The position numbers and the translations under genes were made by a program. Shown here one piece after another: positions 17,523 to 26,097 of a DNA stretch of 64,000 nucleotides. The stretch covers positions 3,658,001 to 3,722,000 of the forward strand of contig CAWICN010000001.1 in NCBI GenBank assembly GCA_963834725.1. The letters run 5' to 3'. The stretch's first letter is position 1; every line of letters begins with the position of its first letter. The notes under the pieces were generated by a model, which was not told the DNA's origin, did not search any database, and saw only the letters and a program-made list of their open reading frames with translations. This DNA is from PALSA-693 sp963834725 (GTDB lineage Bacteria; Actinomycetota; Acidimicrobiia; Acidimicrobiales; Palsa-688).

Positions 17523-17747
17523 TCAGCCGCACCAGACGGTCGGCCTGGCGGTACTCCGCAGCCACCCTCGAGAGGAGATCCACGACCTCCCGCCGATTGC
17601 CTCAGGTCGGGTTTCCGGGACATCCGGCCGGTCGGTGGCCCGCCAGACCACCCTGGGGTCGAGCAACCTGATCCACGGGTCCAGGTCGCCATGTCCGAGA
17701 GCGTGGTACGCCTCACTCGGCTGGGCCGGACGCTCGCTCATACCCAC
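17523..17747 (-). pseudogene. SnoaL/NTF2-like fragment
   Basis: The minus-strand frame contains EAYHALGHGDLDPWIRLLDP followed by RVVWRATDRPDVPETRPEA, the opening helix and first strand of SnoaL-like (NTF2 fold) proteins. The remaining residues do not match the fold and the frame is only 74 codons, about half of a normal member. It abuts the integrase fragment, which suggests a deletion or recombination junction near 17520. Confidence 0.5.
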
Positions 17748-18159
17748 GACACTCTACTGCCGGTCGATCACGCGCATCCCTCCAGCGGGTACGGGTTGAA
17801 GGCAATCCGGCGGTTACTGGGGCAGAGAATGCCCGTAGGCGGCCAAGATGCCGGCGGAAGTCACGGCGACAGTGAGTGACGGCGGGACGGGGTGCTGAAG
17901 CCGCCTAACGGCGTCCCGGCCGGCAGGCTCGAACCACCGAGAGGATGAGCGGGTCGTCGTTCTGCGACACCTCAACGATGGCCTGCCAGCCGTGCATGCT
18001 AAGGATGCCAAGCGTCCAGGAGGTCCCTCCATGCGGCACCTAAGGGACACCTGGAGGGCCATAGCAGGTGGGATATCGGGACAGTGCGTCGCTCGGCAAC
18101 AGATGGGAGCTATCACGGCGTTCAAAATGCGGTTCGGGTCGACGTTCGGCCATCGTCAC
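17748..18159. other. 412 bp without a recognisable gene
   Basis: No frame here has both a ribosome site and a recognisable product. GCTCGAACCACCGA near 17927 resembles part of a tRNA T-arm, but no cloverleaf can be drawn around it. Confidence 0.45.
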
Positions 18160-18708
18160 CTATCTCATCGGGATGGGCTTCGCCACTACGAGGTCGGTTC
18201 CGTAGAGCAAGGGTGGCACTCCGACTGACTTCCTGGTCGTCGGTAGCGTCGTTCTCGGCGTTCTCGGGGTGCCGGCCTGGTCAAGGCCGATCTTGTTGAA
18301 CTTGGCGAAGTTGTGGTTGTCGCGCGCCATGGCGCCGTAGTGCTCCACGACGCCGTCCTCGTCGACGAGGACCTCAACATCCGCAGGTCGTCGCTTGCCC
18401 TTGAACCGAATCTGCACCGGTTCGCCGGTGCGCAGGTTGCGGCCCCACGCGAACGACGTACCGATCAGCAGGACCCCGTCGTGGCGGCTGTACGCGACCG
18501 GGACGGCGTAGTGCCGGCCGGACTTGCGTCCCACGATATACACGGTGATCAGGCGGTTGCCCACGGCTCGGCACAACAGCGGCGTCCGCAGCAGCCCGCG
18601 AACGATCGGGTTCACCAGCCCCTGCAGGGCCAAGGTCTCCGCCCTGGCGGCCGATGTCGGTTGTCCGTCTGCCGAGGGATTCGAAGGCTCGGAGGGCACC
18701 GTATGCAT
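18160..18708 (-). CDS. DUF385 (deazaflavin/F420-dependent nitroreductase-like) protein
   Basis: 182 residues from ATG 18708, with GAGGG upstream. LQGLVNPIVRGLLRTPLLCR, LITVYIVGRKSGRHYAVPVAY, GVLLIGTSFAWGRNLRTGEPV and YGAMARDNHNFAKFNKIGLD are the conserved blocks of DUF385, whose members include Ddn of M. tuberculosis and use F420H2. After KIGLD the tail (TPRTPRTTLPTTRKSVG) no longer looks like the family, so the C-terminus may be altered by a frameshift. Substrate unknown. Transcribed alone. Confidence 0.7.
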   Translation of the reverse strand: MHTVPSEPSNPSADGQPTSAARAETLALQGLVNPIVRGLLRTPLLCRAVGNRLITVYIVGRKSGRHYAVPVAYSRHDGVLLIGTSFAWGRNLRTGEPVQIRFKGKRRPADVEVLVDEDGVVEHYGAMARDNHNFAKFNKIGLDQAGTPRTPRTTLPTTRKSVGVPPLLYGTDLVVAKPIPMR

Positions 18709-19095
18709 GGTACGCCCTCGCCATCCTCCCAACCGGGCCGACTTCACCTCGCCCCGACGGTGTTGCAGCGCAGGATCGGCTGGCGAGAAGTTGATCGTGA
18801 TCAGGGGGCGATGGTCCCGGCTCCGCCACGCGGCCGCCGCTCACCGTCCGCCGATCCCGCTGGGACACCGGTGCGGAGCAAGTCACACCCAGAAAGCGGC
18901 GGCGCGCCGGGATGATCTACCCGCCCACAGACCGTTCCGCGGCCGGGAGGCGCCCGCCAGTCGGGACGGCTCGGGCGGCATCTGCGGGATGCCGACCACC
19001 AACGCCCGTGGGGTTCCTCAAACGGGCAATGCGCCCTTGGCCGGACCGACCGGATTCGCCAAGGCTGGTGCCGGATCGCCGGGCACTCGGGCCCT
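18709..19095. other. 387 bp intergenic stretch
   Basis: No gene recognised. A long minus-strand open frame across it is a shadow of the TetR gene frame and the high GC content. Confidence 0.45.
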
Positions 19096-19806
19096 TCAGG
19101 TAGGCGAGGAGCTCGCCGTCGATATCGGGGACGGATCCTGTACTTTTCTCACGTCCGTGCCCGTCCTGAGGCCGTAGCTGGCGAGCCCCTGCTCGAGGAC
19201 CTTCAGGGCCCGCTGTCCCTGTGATCTGACCTCCCTGGCCAGCCGGGCGTGATCGGTGGGACCGCCGGCGAGGCGTCGATGCACGAAATCGATCAGGGCC
19301 TGGTGGGTTCCGATGAGGGCGTGGGCGACCACCCAGACCCGTAGATCGTCGGGGGTGGTACCGGTGTCCTCGGCGATGAGCGCGGCCAGCGAGGCGGTGT
19401 AGCGGGCGAAGATCTCCCTCTGGCGTGCCTGTAGCGCCGGGCTGGCGGCGATCATGAGCGAGACGCCGGTGAGGTGCCTGGCAGCGGCTTCGTCGCCGGC
19501 GGCGAGTAGACCTCGGGGCTGGACGACGAAACGACCGAACGCGGAGAGGATCGACTCCCCCGCAGGCCTGTCGCGCACGGTGTGTAGCAGTTCGGTCTCG
19601 AAGGCCTCCATGCCCTGGAAGACCAGGTCCTCCTTGGTCGGGAAGTAGTTGAAGACCGTGGCTTCTGACACCTCGGCGGCCCTGGCCACCTCGACGACGG
19701 GGACGGCGTCGAAGCCGCGCTCGACGAACAACCTGCGGGCTGTCTCGGCGATGAGCTGACGGGTCCGCTGTTTCTTGCGCTCTCTCAGGCCGAGCTCTAC
19801 CTCCAT
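19096..19806 (-). CDS. TetR-family transcriptional repressor
   Basis: 236 residues from ATG 19806. The N-terminal helix-turn-helix (residues 8-60) reads LRERKKQRTRQLIAETARRL, then VVEVARAAEVSEATVFNYFPTKEDL. The rest is an all-helical ligand domain (residues 70-205) and a polar tail. It is divergent from the exporter operon to its right, the usual layout for a TetR repressor of a drug-efflux gene. A GACACAGTGTC dyad in the shared control region is the probable operator. Inducer unknown. Gene intact. Confidence 0.85.
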   Translation of the reverse strand: MEVELGLRERKKQRTRQLIAETARRLFVERGFDAVPVVEVARAAEVSEATVFNYFPTKEDLVFQGMEAFETELLHTVRDRPAGESILSAFGRFVVQPRGLLAAGDEAAARHLTGVSLMIAASPALQARQREIFARYTASLAALIAEDTGTTPDDLRVWVVAHALIGTHQALIDFVHRRLAGGPTDHARLAREVRSQGQRALKVLEQGLASYGLRTGTDVRKVQDPSPISTASSSPT

Positions 19807-19829
19807 AACCTGAGGCTACCACAAACCTC

Positions 19830-19859
19830 TTGACACAGTGTCTCTAGGGTGACTATAAA
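19830..19859 (+). promoter_or_regulatory. Promoter with overlapping operator for the exporter operon
   Basis: TTGACA at 19830-19835 and TATAAA at 19854-19859, spacing 18. GACACAGTGTC at 19832-19842 is a perfect 11-bp dyad centred on an A and overlaps the -35 box, where a bound TetR dimer would block RNA polymerase. Confidence 0.65.
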
Positions 19860-19878
19860 TATCTGGTAGCACCAAACC

Positions 19879-20118
19879 GTGAACGGAGGAACTGATGGAG
19901 AAGAACCGAACAATTCGTCCCGGGGGCCTTCGATGCCTGGAGGGACGGCGGGTGTCCCTGAGCTGGCGGACGGCTCCCGCCTCGATGACGTGACCCTGGT
20001 GCTCTCCGGCCGAGGCCCGACTCAGACGGTGTGGCTCGTGGTGGACGGTGCGGACCGCTTCGTGGAGCAGGGCGAGGTGACGGACCTGTTCGATCCACCA
20101 AAAAGAAAGGTCGCTTGA
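19879..20118 (+). CDS. Small hypothetical ORF in the exporter leader
   Basis: 79 codons from GTG 19879; an ATG at 19933 in the same frame is another start. From residue 29 it reads PELADGSRLDDVTLVLSGRG, then TVWLVVDGADRFVEQGEVTD, a balanced mixed sequence that looks like a small protein. The best ribosome site (GGAGGA before ATG 19895) belongs to a different phase that ends after 32 codons, so either a leader peptide exists or a frameshift lies near 19950. Directly followed by the next small ORF. Function unknown. Confidence 0.35.
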   Translation: MNGGTDGEEPNNSSRGPSMPGGTAGVPELADGSRLDDVTLVLSGRGPTQTVWLVVDGADRFVEQGEVTDLFDPPKRKVA

Positions 20119-20119
20119 G

Positions 20120-20302
20120 ATGTTGCATCCATTGCATCCAGAGCTCGCCAGCGCCCTGGCGGCGGCCCGCCGCAGGGACTTCGAGGAACAAGCTACCCGC
20201 TGGCGCCTAGGCCGACGGGCCCGGCGCCACCACCCAGCACACCTGGTCCCGAGGGAGGGGACAGATGAGCGCGTCGAGCACGAAGAGCTCCAGGCTGCCT
20301 GA
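20120..20302 (+). CDS. Small basic hypothetical protein upstream of the exporter
   Basis: 60 residues from ATG 20120, one base after the preceding stop, with AAAGAAAGG upstream. It begins MLHPLHPELASALAAARRRD and continues as an arginine-rich helix (FEEQATRWRLGRRARRHH). Short proteins beginning with a HPELA-type motif are common in actinobacterial operons, with no known function. The end overlaps the exporter start by 38 bases, so translation may be coupled. Confidence 0.45.
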   Translation: MLHPLHPELASALAAARRRDFEEQATRWRLGRRARRHHPAHLVPREGTDERVEHEELQAA

Positions 20303-21812
20303 GGCACCGGTGGCGGCGGCTCCACCGGGGGACCTTCAGATGCGCCCACCCGGGCCCGAGGTGGCAGGAGGCGTCCTCACCAGGGAGGTCCTGGCCCCCG
20401 CCACCGTGGTGGTCGCCGGCGCGATCATGACCATCCTCGACGCCACCATCGTGAACGTGGCGCTCCCAACCCTGGGTGCCGACCTGCACACGTCGATCTC
20501 GACCATCCAGTGGGTGCCCACCGTCTACCTGCTCGCCTTCGCCAGCGTGATCCCCCTCACCGGGTGGGCCGCGGGGCGCTTCGGGGCCAAGCCGCTGTGG
20601 CTGGCATCGCTGTTGGTGTTCATGTTCGGCTCGCTGCTCGCTGGCCTGTCGTGGTCGATCGGGGCGCTCATCGCCTTCCGGGTCATCCAAGGGCTCGGAG
20701 GTGGGATGATCATGCCGCTCGGCCAGTCCATCCTGGCCCAGGTGGCCGGGCCCCAGCGCATGGGGCGGGTGATGAGCATCGTCGGGGTGCCCATGCTGCT
20801 GGCGCCCATATTCGGCCCGCTCATCGGCGGCTCGCTCGTCGGCGCGGCCAGCTGGCGGTGGATCTTCTTCGTCAACCTCCCGGTGGGCGTCGTGGCCATC
20901 GCCCTGGCCGTCCGGCTGCTGCCCGCGGTCGCCACCCCCTCGCACACCCGCCTGGACGGCCTGGGTCTCCTACTGCTCTCGGGGGGCCTGGCCACCTCCC
21001 TGTACGGGCTGGCCCTGATGGGACGACACGGCGGGCTCACCGATCCCGTCGCCTGCGGGCCGACCCTCGGCGGGATCTGCCTGGTGGCGCTGTTCGTGGC
21101 CCACGCCCGGCGGGTCGAGAACCCGCTGGTAGATGTGCGTCTCTTCCTCCGGCGCGGCTTCGCCAGCGCTGCCGCCACCAACCTGGTCCTGGGCGTGGCC
21201 CTCTTCGGGGTGGCCTTACTCCTGCCGCTGTATTTCGAGATCGTCAGAGGCCGCACCCCGCTTCAGACCGGCGTGCTGCTGGTGCCCCAGGGCCTCGGGG
21301 CCGCCTGCGCCATCAGTATCGCCGGGCACCTCACCGACAAGCACGGTGCTCGCCGGGTAGTGCCCGTCGGGGTCCTGCTGGCGCTGGTCGGGACGGGCCT
21401 CTACACCCAGATCGGGACGCGCACGCCCTACTGGTCCTTGGCCTTCGCGCTGTTCCTCATCGGCGCCGGGCTCGGCGCCACCATCACCCCGTCCATGGCG
21501 GCAGCCTTCGGCGACCTCCCCCCGGCCTCCATGGGGCACGCCACCACCGCCATCAATGTCGTCCAGCGCGTCGCCGGGTCGGTAGGCTCGGCCCTGCTCG
21601 CGGTCGTGCTCCAGGCGGCGATCGTCGCCCACCTGCCCAGGTTCACAGGCGGGATCTCCCAGGCCGCCAAACTTGCCAGCTCATCGACACGGGCCGCCGG
21701 CGCGGTCACCCACGCCTTTTCGGTCAGCTTCGGCGTCGCGCTGGCCCTCACCGCCGTCGCCCTTGTGCCGGCGGTTCTCTTGCCCGGCCGAACCGGCGAC
21801 GACTCGCAATGA
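20265..21812 (+). CDS. DHA2-family (EmrB/QacA-type) major facilitator exporter
   Basis: 515 residues from ATG 20265, behind GGGAGGGG. Fourteen hydrophobic segments are expected from residue 45 to 505, the DHA2 size. Conserved blocks: TILDATIVNVALPTLG in helix 1, IQWVPTVYLLAFASVIPLTG in helix 2, GRFGAKPLW loop, FRVIQGLGGGMIMPLGQS and FGPLIGGSLVGAASWRWIFF in helix 5 and after (motif C-like). Such proteins use the proton gradient to export drugs or lipophilic metabolites through the inner membrane. First main gene of an operon with SnoaL, SDR and DUF385 genes, under a TetR-type operator. Substrate unknown. Confidence 0.9.
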   Translation: MSASSTKSSRLPEAPVAAAPPGDLQMRPPGPEVAGGVLTREVLAPATVVVAGAIMTILDATIVNVALPTLGADLHTSISTIQWVPTVYLLAFASVIPLTGWAAGRFGAKPLWLASLLVFMFGSLLAGLSWSIGALIAFRVIQGLGGGMIMPLGQSILAQVAGPQRMGRVMSIVGVPMLLAPIFGPLIGGSLVGAASWRWIFFVNLPVGVVAIALAVRLLPAVATPSHTRLDGLGLLLLSGGLATSLYGLALMGRHGGLTDPVACGPTLGGICLVALFVAHARRVENPLVDVRLFLRRGFASAAATNLVLGVALFGVALLLPLYFEIVRGRTPLQTGVLLVPQGLGAACAISIAGHLTDKHGARRVVPVGVLLALVGTGLYTQIGTRTPYWSLAFALFLIGAGLGATITPSMAAAFGDLPPASMGHATTAINVVQRVAGSVGSALLAVVLQAAIVAHLPRFTGGISQAAKLASSSTRAAGAVTHAFSVSFGVALALTAVALVPAVLLPGRTGDDSQ

Positions 21813-21873
21813 GCCTCTGCACCCAGCACGTACACCTACGACCAGCACGTACATCACGAAAAGGAGACCCGAG

Positions 21874-22350
21874 ATGACCAACAGCATCGACACGTTCCTC
21901 ACAGAGTGGACCGACGCCGAGCGCGCCGGCGACACCGACCGGCTGGAAGCCCTGCTCGCCAACGACTTCTACGCTGTGGGCCCCCTCGGCTTCGTCCTAC
22001 CCAAGCAGGCTTGGCTGGCCCGCCACCGCCAAGGCGACTTGAGCTACCAGACCTTCGACTTGGACGAGGTCGAGACCCACCTGCTTGGCGACGCTGCCCT
22101 TGTCACGGCGCGCAACAACACCCGCGGCACCTATCAAGGCCAGCCCATCCCCGAAGCCGTACGCGCCACCCTGGTCATCGCGACCAGCAAGGGAAGCTGG
22201 CAACTCGCTGCCATCCACATGAGCTTCATCGCCGGCACCCGGGGGGCTCCACCCATTCCGGGGGCCACCAACCCCCCAGAGAGCAGCACTCATCCCGAGA
22301 GAGGTGGGGGCGAGGGTCCCACGCACGGAGACGCTGGAGAGAGACCATGA
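21874..22350 (+). CDS. SnoaL-like (NTF2 fold) protein
   Basis: 158 residues from ATG 21874, with AAGGAGA upstream. IDTFLTEWTDAERAGDTDRL, LEALLANDFYAVGPLGFVLPK, then YQTFDLDEVETHLLGDAALV and WQLAAIHMSFI follow the helix-then-sheet order of DUF4440/SnoaL proteins. Residues after 130 form a disordered proline- and glycine-rich tail. Members are small-molecule isomerases, hydrolases or binders. The stop overlaps the SDR start as ATGA. Probably acts with the SDR and exporter on one compound; this is inferred from the operon only. Confidence 0.75.
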   Translation: MTNSIDTFLTEWTDAERAGDTDRLEALLANDFYAVGPLGFVLPKQAWLARHRQGDLSYQTFDLDEVETHLLGDAALVTARNNTRGTYQGQPIPEAVRATLVIATSKGSWQLAAIHMSFIAGTRGAPPIPGATNPPESSTHPERGGGEGPTHGDAGERP

Positions 22351-23105
22351 ACGACCTGCAAGGCCGCATAACTCTGGTGACCGGAAGCTCGCGCGGCATC
22401 GGTGCCGCCATCGCCAAAGTCTTCGCCGAACGAGGCGCCTCGGTTATAGTGCATGGCCGGGACGCTGATGCGGTGGCGGCCGTCACCGCCCACATTGACA
22501 AGACCGGCGGGCGAGCTCTTGCCGCGATCGCCGACCTCACCCGGTACGAGCAGATCGAGGCGATGCAAGACTCGATCGAACAACGTCTCGGCCCCGTCGA
22601 CATCGTGGTGGCCAACGCGGGCGGAAGCCCCGCACCGCCGGCCCCGCTGGAAGACATCGCCGAAGCCGGCTGGCGGGAGTCCCTCGACGCCAACCTGACT
22701 GCCACCTTCCTGACCATCAAGGCCTTCCTACCCGGCATGAAACGACGCCACCACGGCAACGTCATCACCATGTCCTCCGCCGCCGCCCGCCGCCCCACAC
22801 CGCAGTCGCCCATGGCCTACGCCGCCGCCAAAGCGGGCATCGAGTTGCTCACCAAGGAGCTCGCCGCCCAAGCCGGACCGTATGGCGTGCGGGTGAACTG
22901 CCTGGCCCCCGAGACCATCCTGACCGAACGCAATCACCAGCAAATGCCGGAGGCGATCCAAGAACAGCTGCGTCACGCCCATCCGATCCAACGTCTGGGC
23001 ACGCCCGATGACGTGGCCCACGCCGCCTTGTTCCTCGCCTCGGATCACTCCTCGTGGATCAGCGGGATCACCCTGGACGTGGCCGGCGGCTCCGTCCTCG
23101 TCTGA
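22347..23105 (+). CDS. Short-chain dehydrogenase/reductase
   Basis: 252 residues from ATG 22347. All classical SDR elements are present: cofactor motif TGSSRGIG at residues 13-20, NAG in VVANAGGS, active serine in ITMSSAAA, YAAAK with the catalytic Tyr and Lys, and the C-terminal LGTPDDVAHAALFLASDHSSW and LDVAGGS. An arginine follows the second strand in HGRDADAV, suggesting NADP(H). Translationally coupled to the SnoaL-like gene. A decayed relative lies at 25317-26097. Substrate unknown. Confidence 0.9.
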   Translation: MNDLQGRITLVTGSSRGIGAAIAKVFAERGASVIVHGRDADAVAAVTAHIDKTGGRALAAIADLTRYEQIEAMQDSIEQRLGPVDIVVANAGGSPAPPAPLEDIAEAGWRESLDANLTATFLTIKAFLPGMKRRHHGNVITMSSAAARRPTPQSPMAYAAAKAGIELLTKELAAQAGPYGVRVNCLAPETILTERNHQQMPEAIQEQLRHAHPIQRLGTPDDVAHAALFLASDHSSWISGITLDVAGGSVLV

Positions 23106-23176
23106 ACGCGCTCACCACCCGGTCACTCTCGGCCCTTGGGACGACTCGACCCGGTGGCCACGAGAAAGGAGAACCC

Positions 23177-23659
23177 ATGACCGAACAACGTCGACCACCA
23201 CGATTGCGGCGGCAAGCGATGGCCATGCGCGTCGTCAACGTGCCCATGCGTCGAATTCTCGCCCTGCCGTTCTCAACCCCGCTCAGCAAGCGGCTCATGC
23301 TGCTCTACCTGACTGGGCGACGTACCGGACGGTCCTATCGACAACCGGTCAGCTACGTCAAATATGAAGCCTTGTTGCTCACGCCGGGCGGCGGGAACTG
23401 GAAGCTCAACCTTCTACCAGGCCGTCCCGAACGTATCCGTCTCGATGGACGCGATGTGACAGGACGACCGGATCTAATCGATGACGTCGACGAGATCGAC
23501 GGTCTTCTCACGATCATGACCGCCGTCAACCCGAGAACCGCGAGCTTTATCCCCATTCCCCGCCGAGACGACGGCCATTTCGACCGAGAAGGACTCGTCA
23601 ACGCCGTGGCCCATGGATTCCGAATCGTACGGTGGCACCTTGACCTCCCGGCAGAGTAA
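23177..23659 (+). CDS. DUF385 (F420-dependent nitroreductase-like) protein
   Basis: 160 residues from ATG 23177, behind AAAGGAGA. Blocks: MRVVNVPMRRILALPFSTPL, LYLTGRRTGRSYRQPVSYV, NWKLNLLPGRPERIRLDGRD. The order resembles DUF385 proteins, which bind deazaflavin F420. The gene lies 71 bases after the SDR gene on the same strand and probably belongs to the exporter operon. With another DUF385 gene and a PPOX gene nearby, F420-linked redox chemistry is a recurring theme in this half of the window. Substrate unknown. Confidence 0.75.
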   Translation: MTEQRRPPRLRRQAMAMRVVNVPMRRILALPFSTPLSKRLMLLYLTGRRTGRSYRQPVSYVKYEALLLTPGGGNWKLNLLPGRPERIRLDGRDVTGRPDLIDDVDEIDGLLTIMTAVNPRTASFIPIPRRDDGHFDREGLVNAVAHGFRIVRWHLDLPAE

Positions 23660-23796
23660 CTGCACGGACCACCCCACACTGGCGCGTCCCGTTGACAGCC
23701 CCGGTCCTGGCGCGGAGCGGCGGGGTCCTGCGGGCCTTCGCCGCCCTCACCACCCGCATCTACACTCGGATGAGCCGGTAAACCGAAGGAGTCACC

Positions 23797-24177
23797 ATGC
23801 CCATGGAGTTGAACCACACCATCGTCTCCGCCCGTGATCCGCAGGCCTCGGCGCAGTTCCTGGCCGGCATCCTCGGCCTGGAGGTCGATCCGCCGCTGGC
23901 GCACTTCACGCCGATCACGCTGGCCAACCGGGTCACCCTGGACTATGACCAGACCCAGGACAGCATTCAGTCGTGCCACTACGCGTTCGTAGCCACCGAC
24001 GCTGAGTTCGACGCCGCATTCGCCCGAATCCAGGACGCCGGCATCGCCTTCTTCGCCGACCCCGCCTGCCAGAAACCCGGCCAGATCTACCACCGCGACG
24101 GCGGCGGCGGCCGGGGCGTGTATTTCCGCGACCCCGACGGCCACCTTATGGAGATCCTCACCCAGCCCGCCCGTTAG
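23797..24177 (+). CDS. VOC-superfamily (glyoxalase/dioxygenase fold) protein
   Basis: 126 residues from ATG 23797, with GAAGGAG upstream. MELNHTIVSARDPQASAQFL opens the first beta-alpha-beta-beta-beta unit and RGVYFRDPDGHLMEIL closes the second. Candidate metal ligands are the histidine in LNHTIV and the glutamate in MEIL. VOC proteins include glyoxalases, fosfomycin-resistance enzymes and dioxygenases; this short form cannot be assigned a substrate. Same strand as the exporter operon, 137 bases downstream of the DUF385 gene. Confidence 0.8.
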   Translation: MPMELNHTIVSARDPQASAQFLAGILGLEVDPPLAHFTPITLANRVTLDYDQTQDSIQSCHYAFVATDAEFDAAFARIQDAGIAFFADPACQKPGQIYHRDGGGGRGVYFRDPDGHLMEILTQPAR

Positions 24178-24818
24178 GGCGTTTACGGCCACCAGCGGGA
24201 CTGCTGCCCGCGCTAAGTTGCCGCATTACTTTGTCAGGGTGTTCCAGCATGAGCGCGTGAGCTGGCTAGTCGTCGACCGGACGATGCCTGAGGTCCCTGG
24301 TATGACGAAGAGGCCGCAGCCTGCGACTTGCCGAGAGACCGGTGCCGGTCGTTCCTCCGTGGGATGAGCCGCCGAGCACGCACCCGGGTGGAAGGACCGG
24401 CTCGGCCAGCTGCAAGCCCGCGTCGATGGTCATAGCACTGCGCGAACCTACCGGGTCGACTCCCGAAGCGCATCACCCGACGACGCCCCACCCGGCCGGC
24501 GGGCGCCCCTTCGAACCGTCCGGCGACGTCCTAGCGGAACGGCGACTCATGTAAACGTCAGCCAGGCATCGCTCGTGGCCGTGACAATCCGAGCCGATTC
24601 GGCGCGGCGACCGAACTCGAGCAGCATTGCATGCCGTTCCCGAACTACCACCCTATCTGGCGCCCTATGCGGTACCGATCCGTCGGTATCGCCCAGGAAG
24701 TCAAGCGCTGGAAGGGCAGGTGTCAATGTGGACATGCCCGACGCTCATCGAGGTGACGTCGATCCGGCGCGACGACCTTGTCACCACGGCGAGTTGTCGG
24801 GTCCGAGGTTGGGAGAAG
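24178..24818. other. 641 bp without an intact gene
   Basis: No supported gene. A minus-strand frame at 24547-24735 ending RHAMLLEFGRRAESARIV could be a remnant of a small enzyme gene, but nothing identifies it. Confidence 0.45.
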
Positions 24819-25234
24819 TCAATGATCGATCCAGAAGGTGTCGTGGCGGATCATGAACGCGGCCCGCTCGACATTCGTGAGAACCCGGTGGCCTTGAGCC
24901 ACTTCCGCGAGCGTCTCGAAGTATTCCTCTCGTGGCGCGCCGGGCGTGAACAGCAGCAGCATGGACGCAGGTTGTTCCGATTCGTTGCGAAACCCGTGGA
25001 TACCGCCTGCGGGACGTACAGGAAGTCGCCCTCCGTTGCTTGGGCCCACTGGGAACCGTCGAATAGTCGAATGGTGCCGGACAGCACAAAGAACGACTCG
25101 GAGATGGTCCTGTGGAAGTGGGCGTCGGGACCGCTCCGTTTCGGGCCGAAGTCCCAGCGATACAGGCCGAACTCACCGCCGGTTGCCGCGCCTGTTGTTA
25201 AGTAGTGCACGTTGTTCTCGGGCACGTTCGTCAC
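24819..25234 (-). pseudogene. Cupin-domain protein with one frameshift
   Basis: The first phase, from GTG 25234, gives VHYLTTGAATGGEFGLYRWD, HFHRTISESFFVLSG and EGDFLYVP, the first cupin motif and the approach to the second. The phase then changes to AGGIHGFRNESEQPASMLLL, PGAPREEYFETLAEV and a short tail ending at 24819. One C is missing from the run complementary to 25011-25013. The rebuilt protein has 139 residues, a usual single-cupin size, with histidines HxH and IHGF in place. Stands alone on the minus strand. Confidence 0.75.
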
Positions 25235-25316
25235 GTCAGGTTCAGTGGATCGGGTCTAAACGACGCGCTGATCTCGCCGGTGTCGCCGTGATAGCGCGAT
25301 TCTGGGTATGACACGG

Positions 25317-26097
25317 TCACTCTCCTCGATCGGTGGCTGCAGGATCGTCGGGGCCATCTGCCGGGGTCCTTATCGAAGCGCTCCGAGCGGACCCGTCAAT
25401 GGTTGGCTTTGGGGCCGCCGGGCGTCTCGGCCCATAGCAGACCATCACGGCACCTCCGGTCACATCGAGAATCAGACCGGTGATCCAGCCGTCACTGTCT
25501 GACGCGAGGAACGCCGCGGCATTGGCCACATCCTCAGGCGTGCCGAGGCGCTGGAGGGGGTGGACGTCGACCAAGGCCGCCCGTAGCGCGTCGGGGATGC
25601 GGTCGCGATTTCGTTCGCTCAGGATTGTCTCGGGTGCGACGCAGTTCACCCGAAGGCCTCGGGGCCGACCTGGGCGGCCACGTCCTGGGTCATCAGGGCG
25701 ATCGCGGCTTTGCCGCACCGTAGGGGATGGGGGCGCGAGCGTCCGCTTTGTGGCCCGCCGACGAGGCGATGGTAATTGATGCTGCCCGGGCGGCGCGCTT
25801 TCATGCAGGCAGGAAGCTCTTCACCGTCAGGAAGGTGGTCAGCAGGTTGCCGTCTATGGTCGTGCGCCATCCCTCTTCTGGGATTTCTTCGAGCGGGGCA
25901 GGAGGAGTGAAGCTTCCGCTGCGTTGGCCACCAGGATGTGAACGGTCCGCAGCTTTTCTCGATCTGGTGGCGCATGGCCTCGACGTGCTCGAAGTTCGCG
26001 ACGTCGCCGGTCACGGAGATGGCTTTCCCGCCAACCTCTCGTATGGCTGTACCACATTGTCCAGATATGACCATCCGATGGCTCATGGCATCCGGGA
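25317..26097 (-). pseudogene. Decayed short-chain dehydrogenase gene
   Basis: Parts of an SDR are spread over several phases. Near 26020-25935: GGKAISVTGDVANFEHVEAM. Near 25930: HILVANAAEA in another phase. At 25690-25430: RVNCVAPETILSERNRDRIP and LQRLGTPEDVANAAAFLASD, then LDVTGGAVMV. The N-terminal cofactor motif TGxxxGIG is missing and at least three shifts are needed. The C-terminal part is clearly related to the intact SDR at 22347-23105, so this may be an old duplicate or a related import. The last frame runs on to a stop at 25317. Confidence 0.75.

Noticed and set aside
17920..17945. Left attachment site copying a tRNA 3' end
   Set aside because: GCTCGAACCACCGA shares only a short generic T-arm-like string and not the acceptor sequence of tRNA-Ile.
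20510..21877. 455-codon plus-strand frame inside the exporter
   Set aside because: Arginine- and glycine-rich shadow of the MFS gene in another phase.
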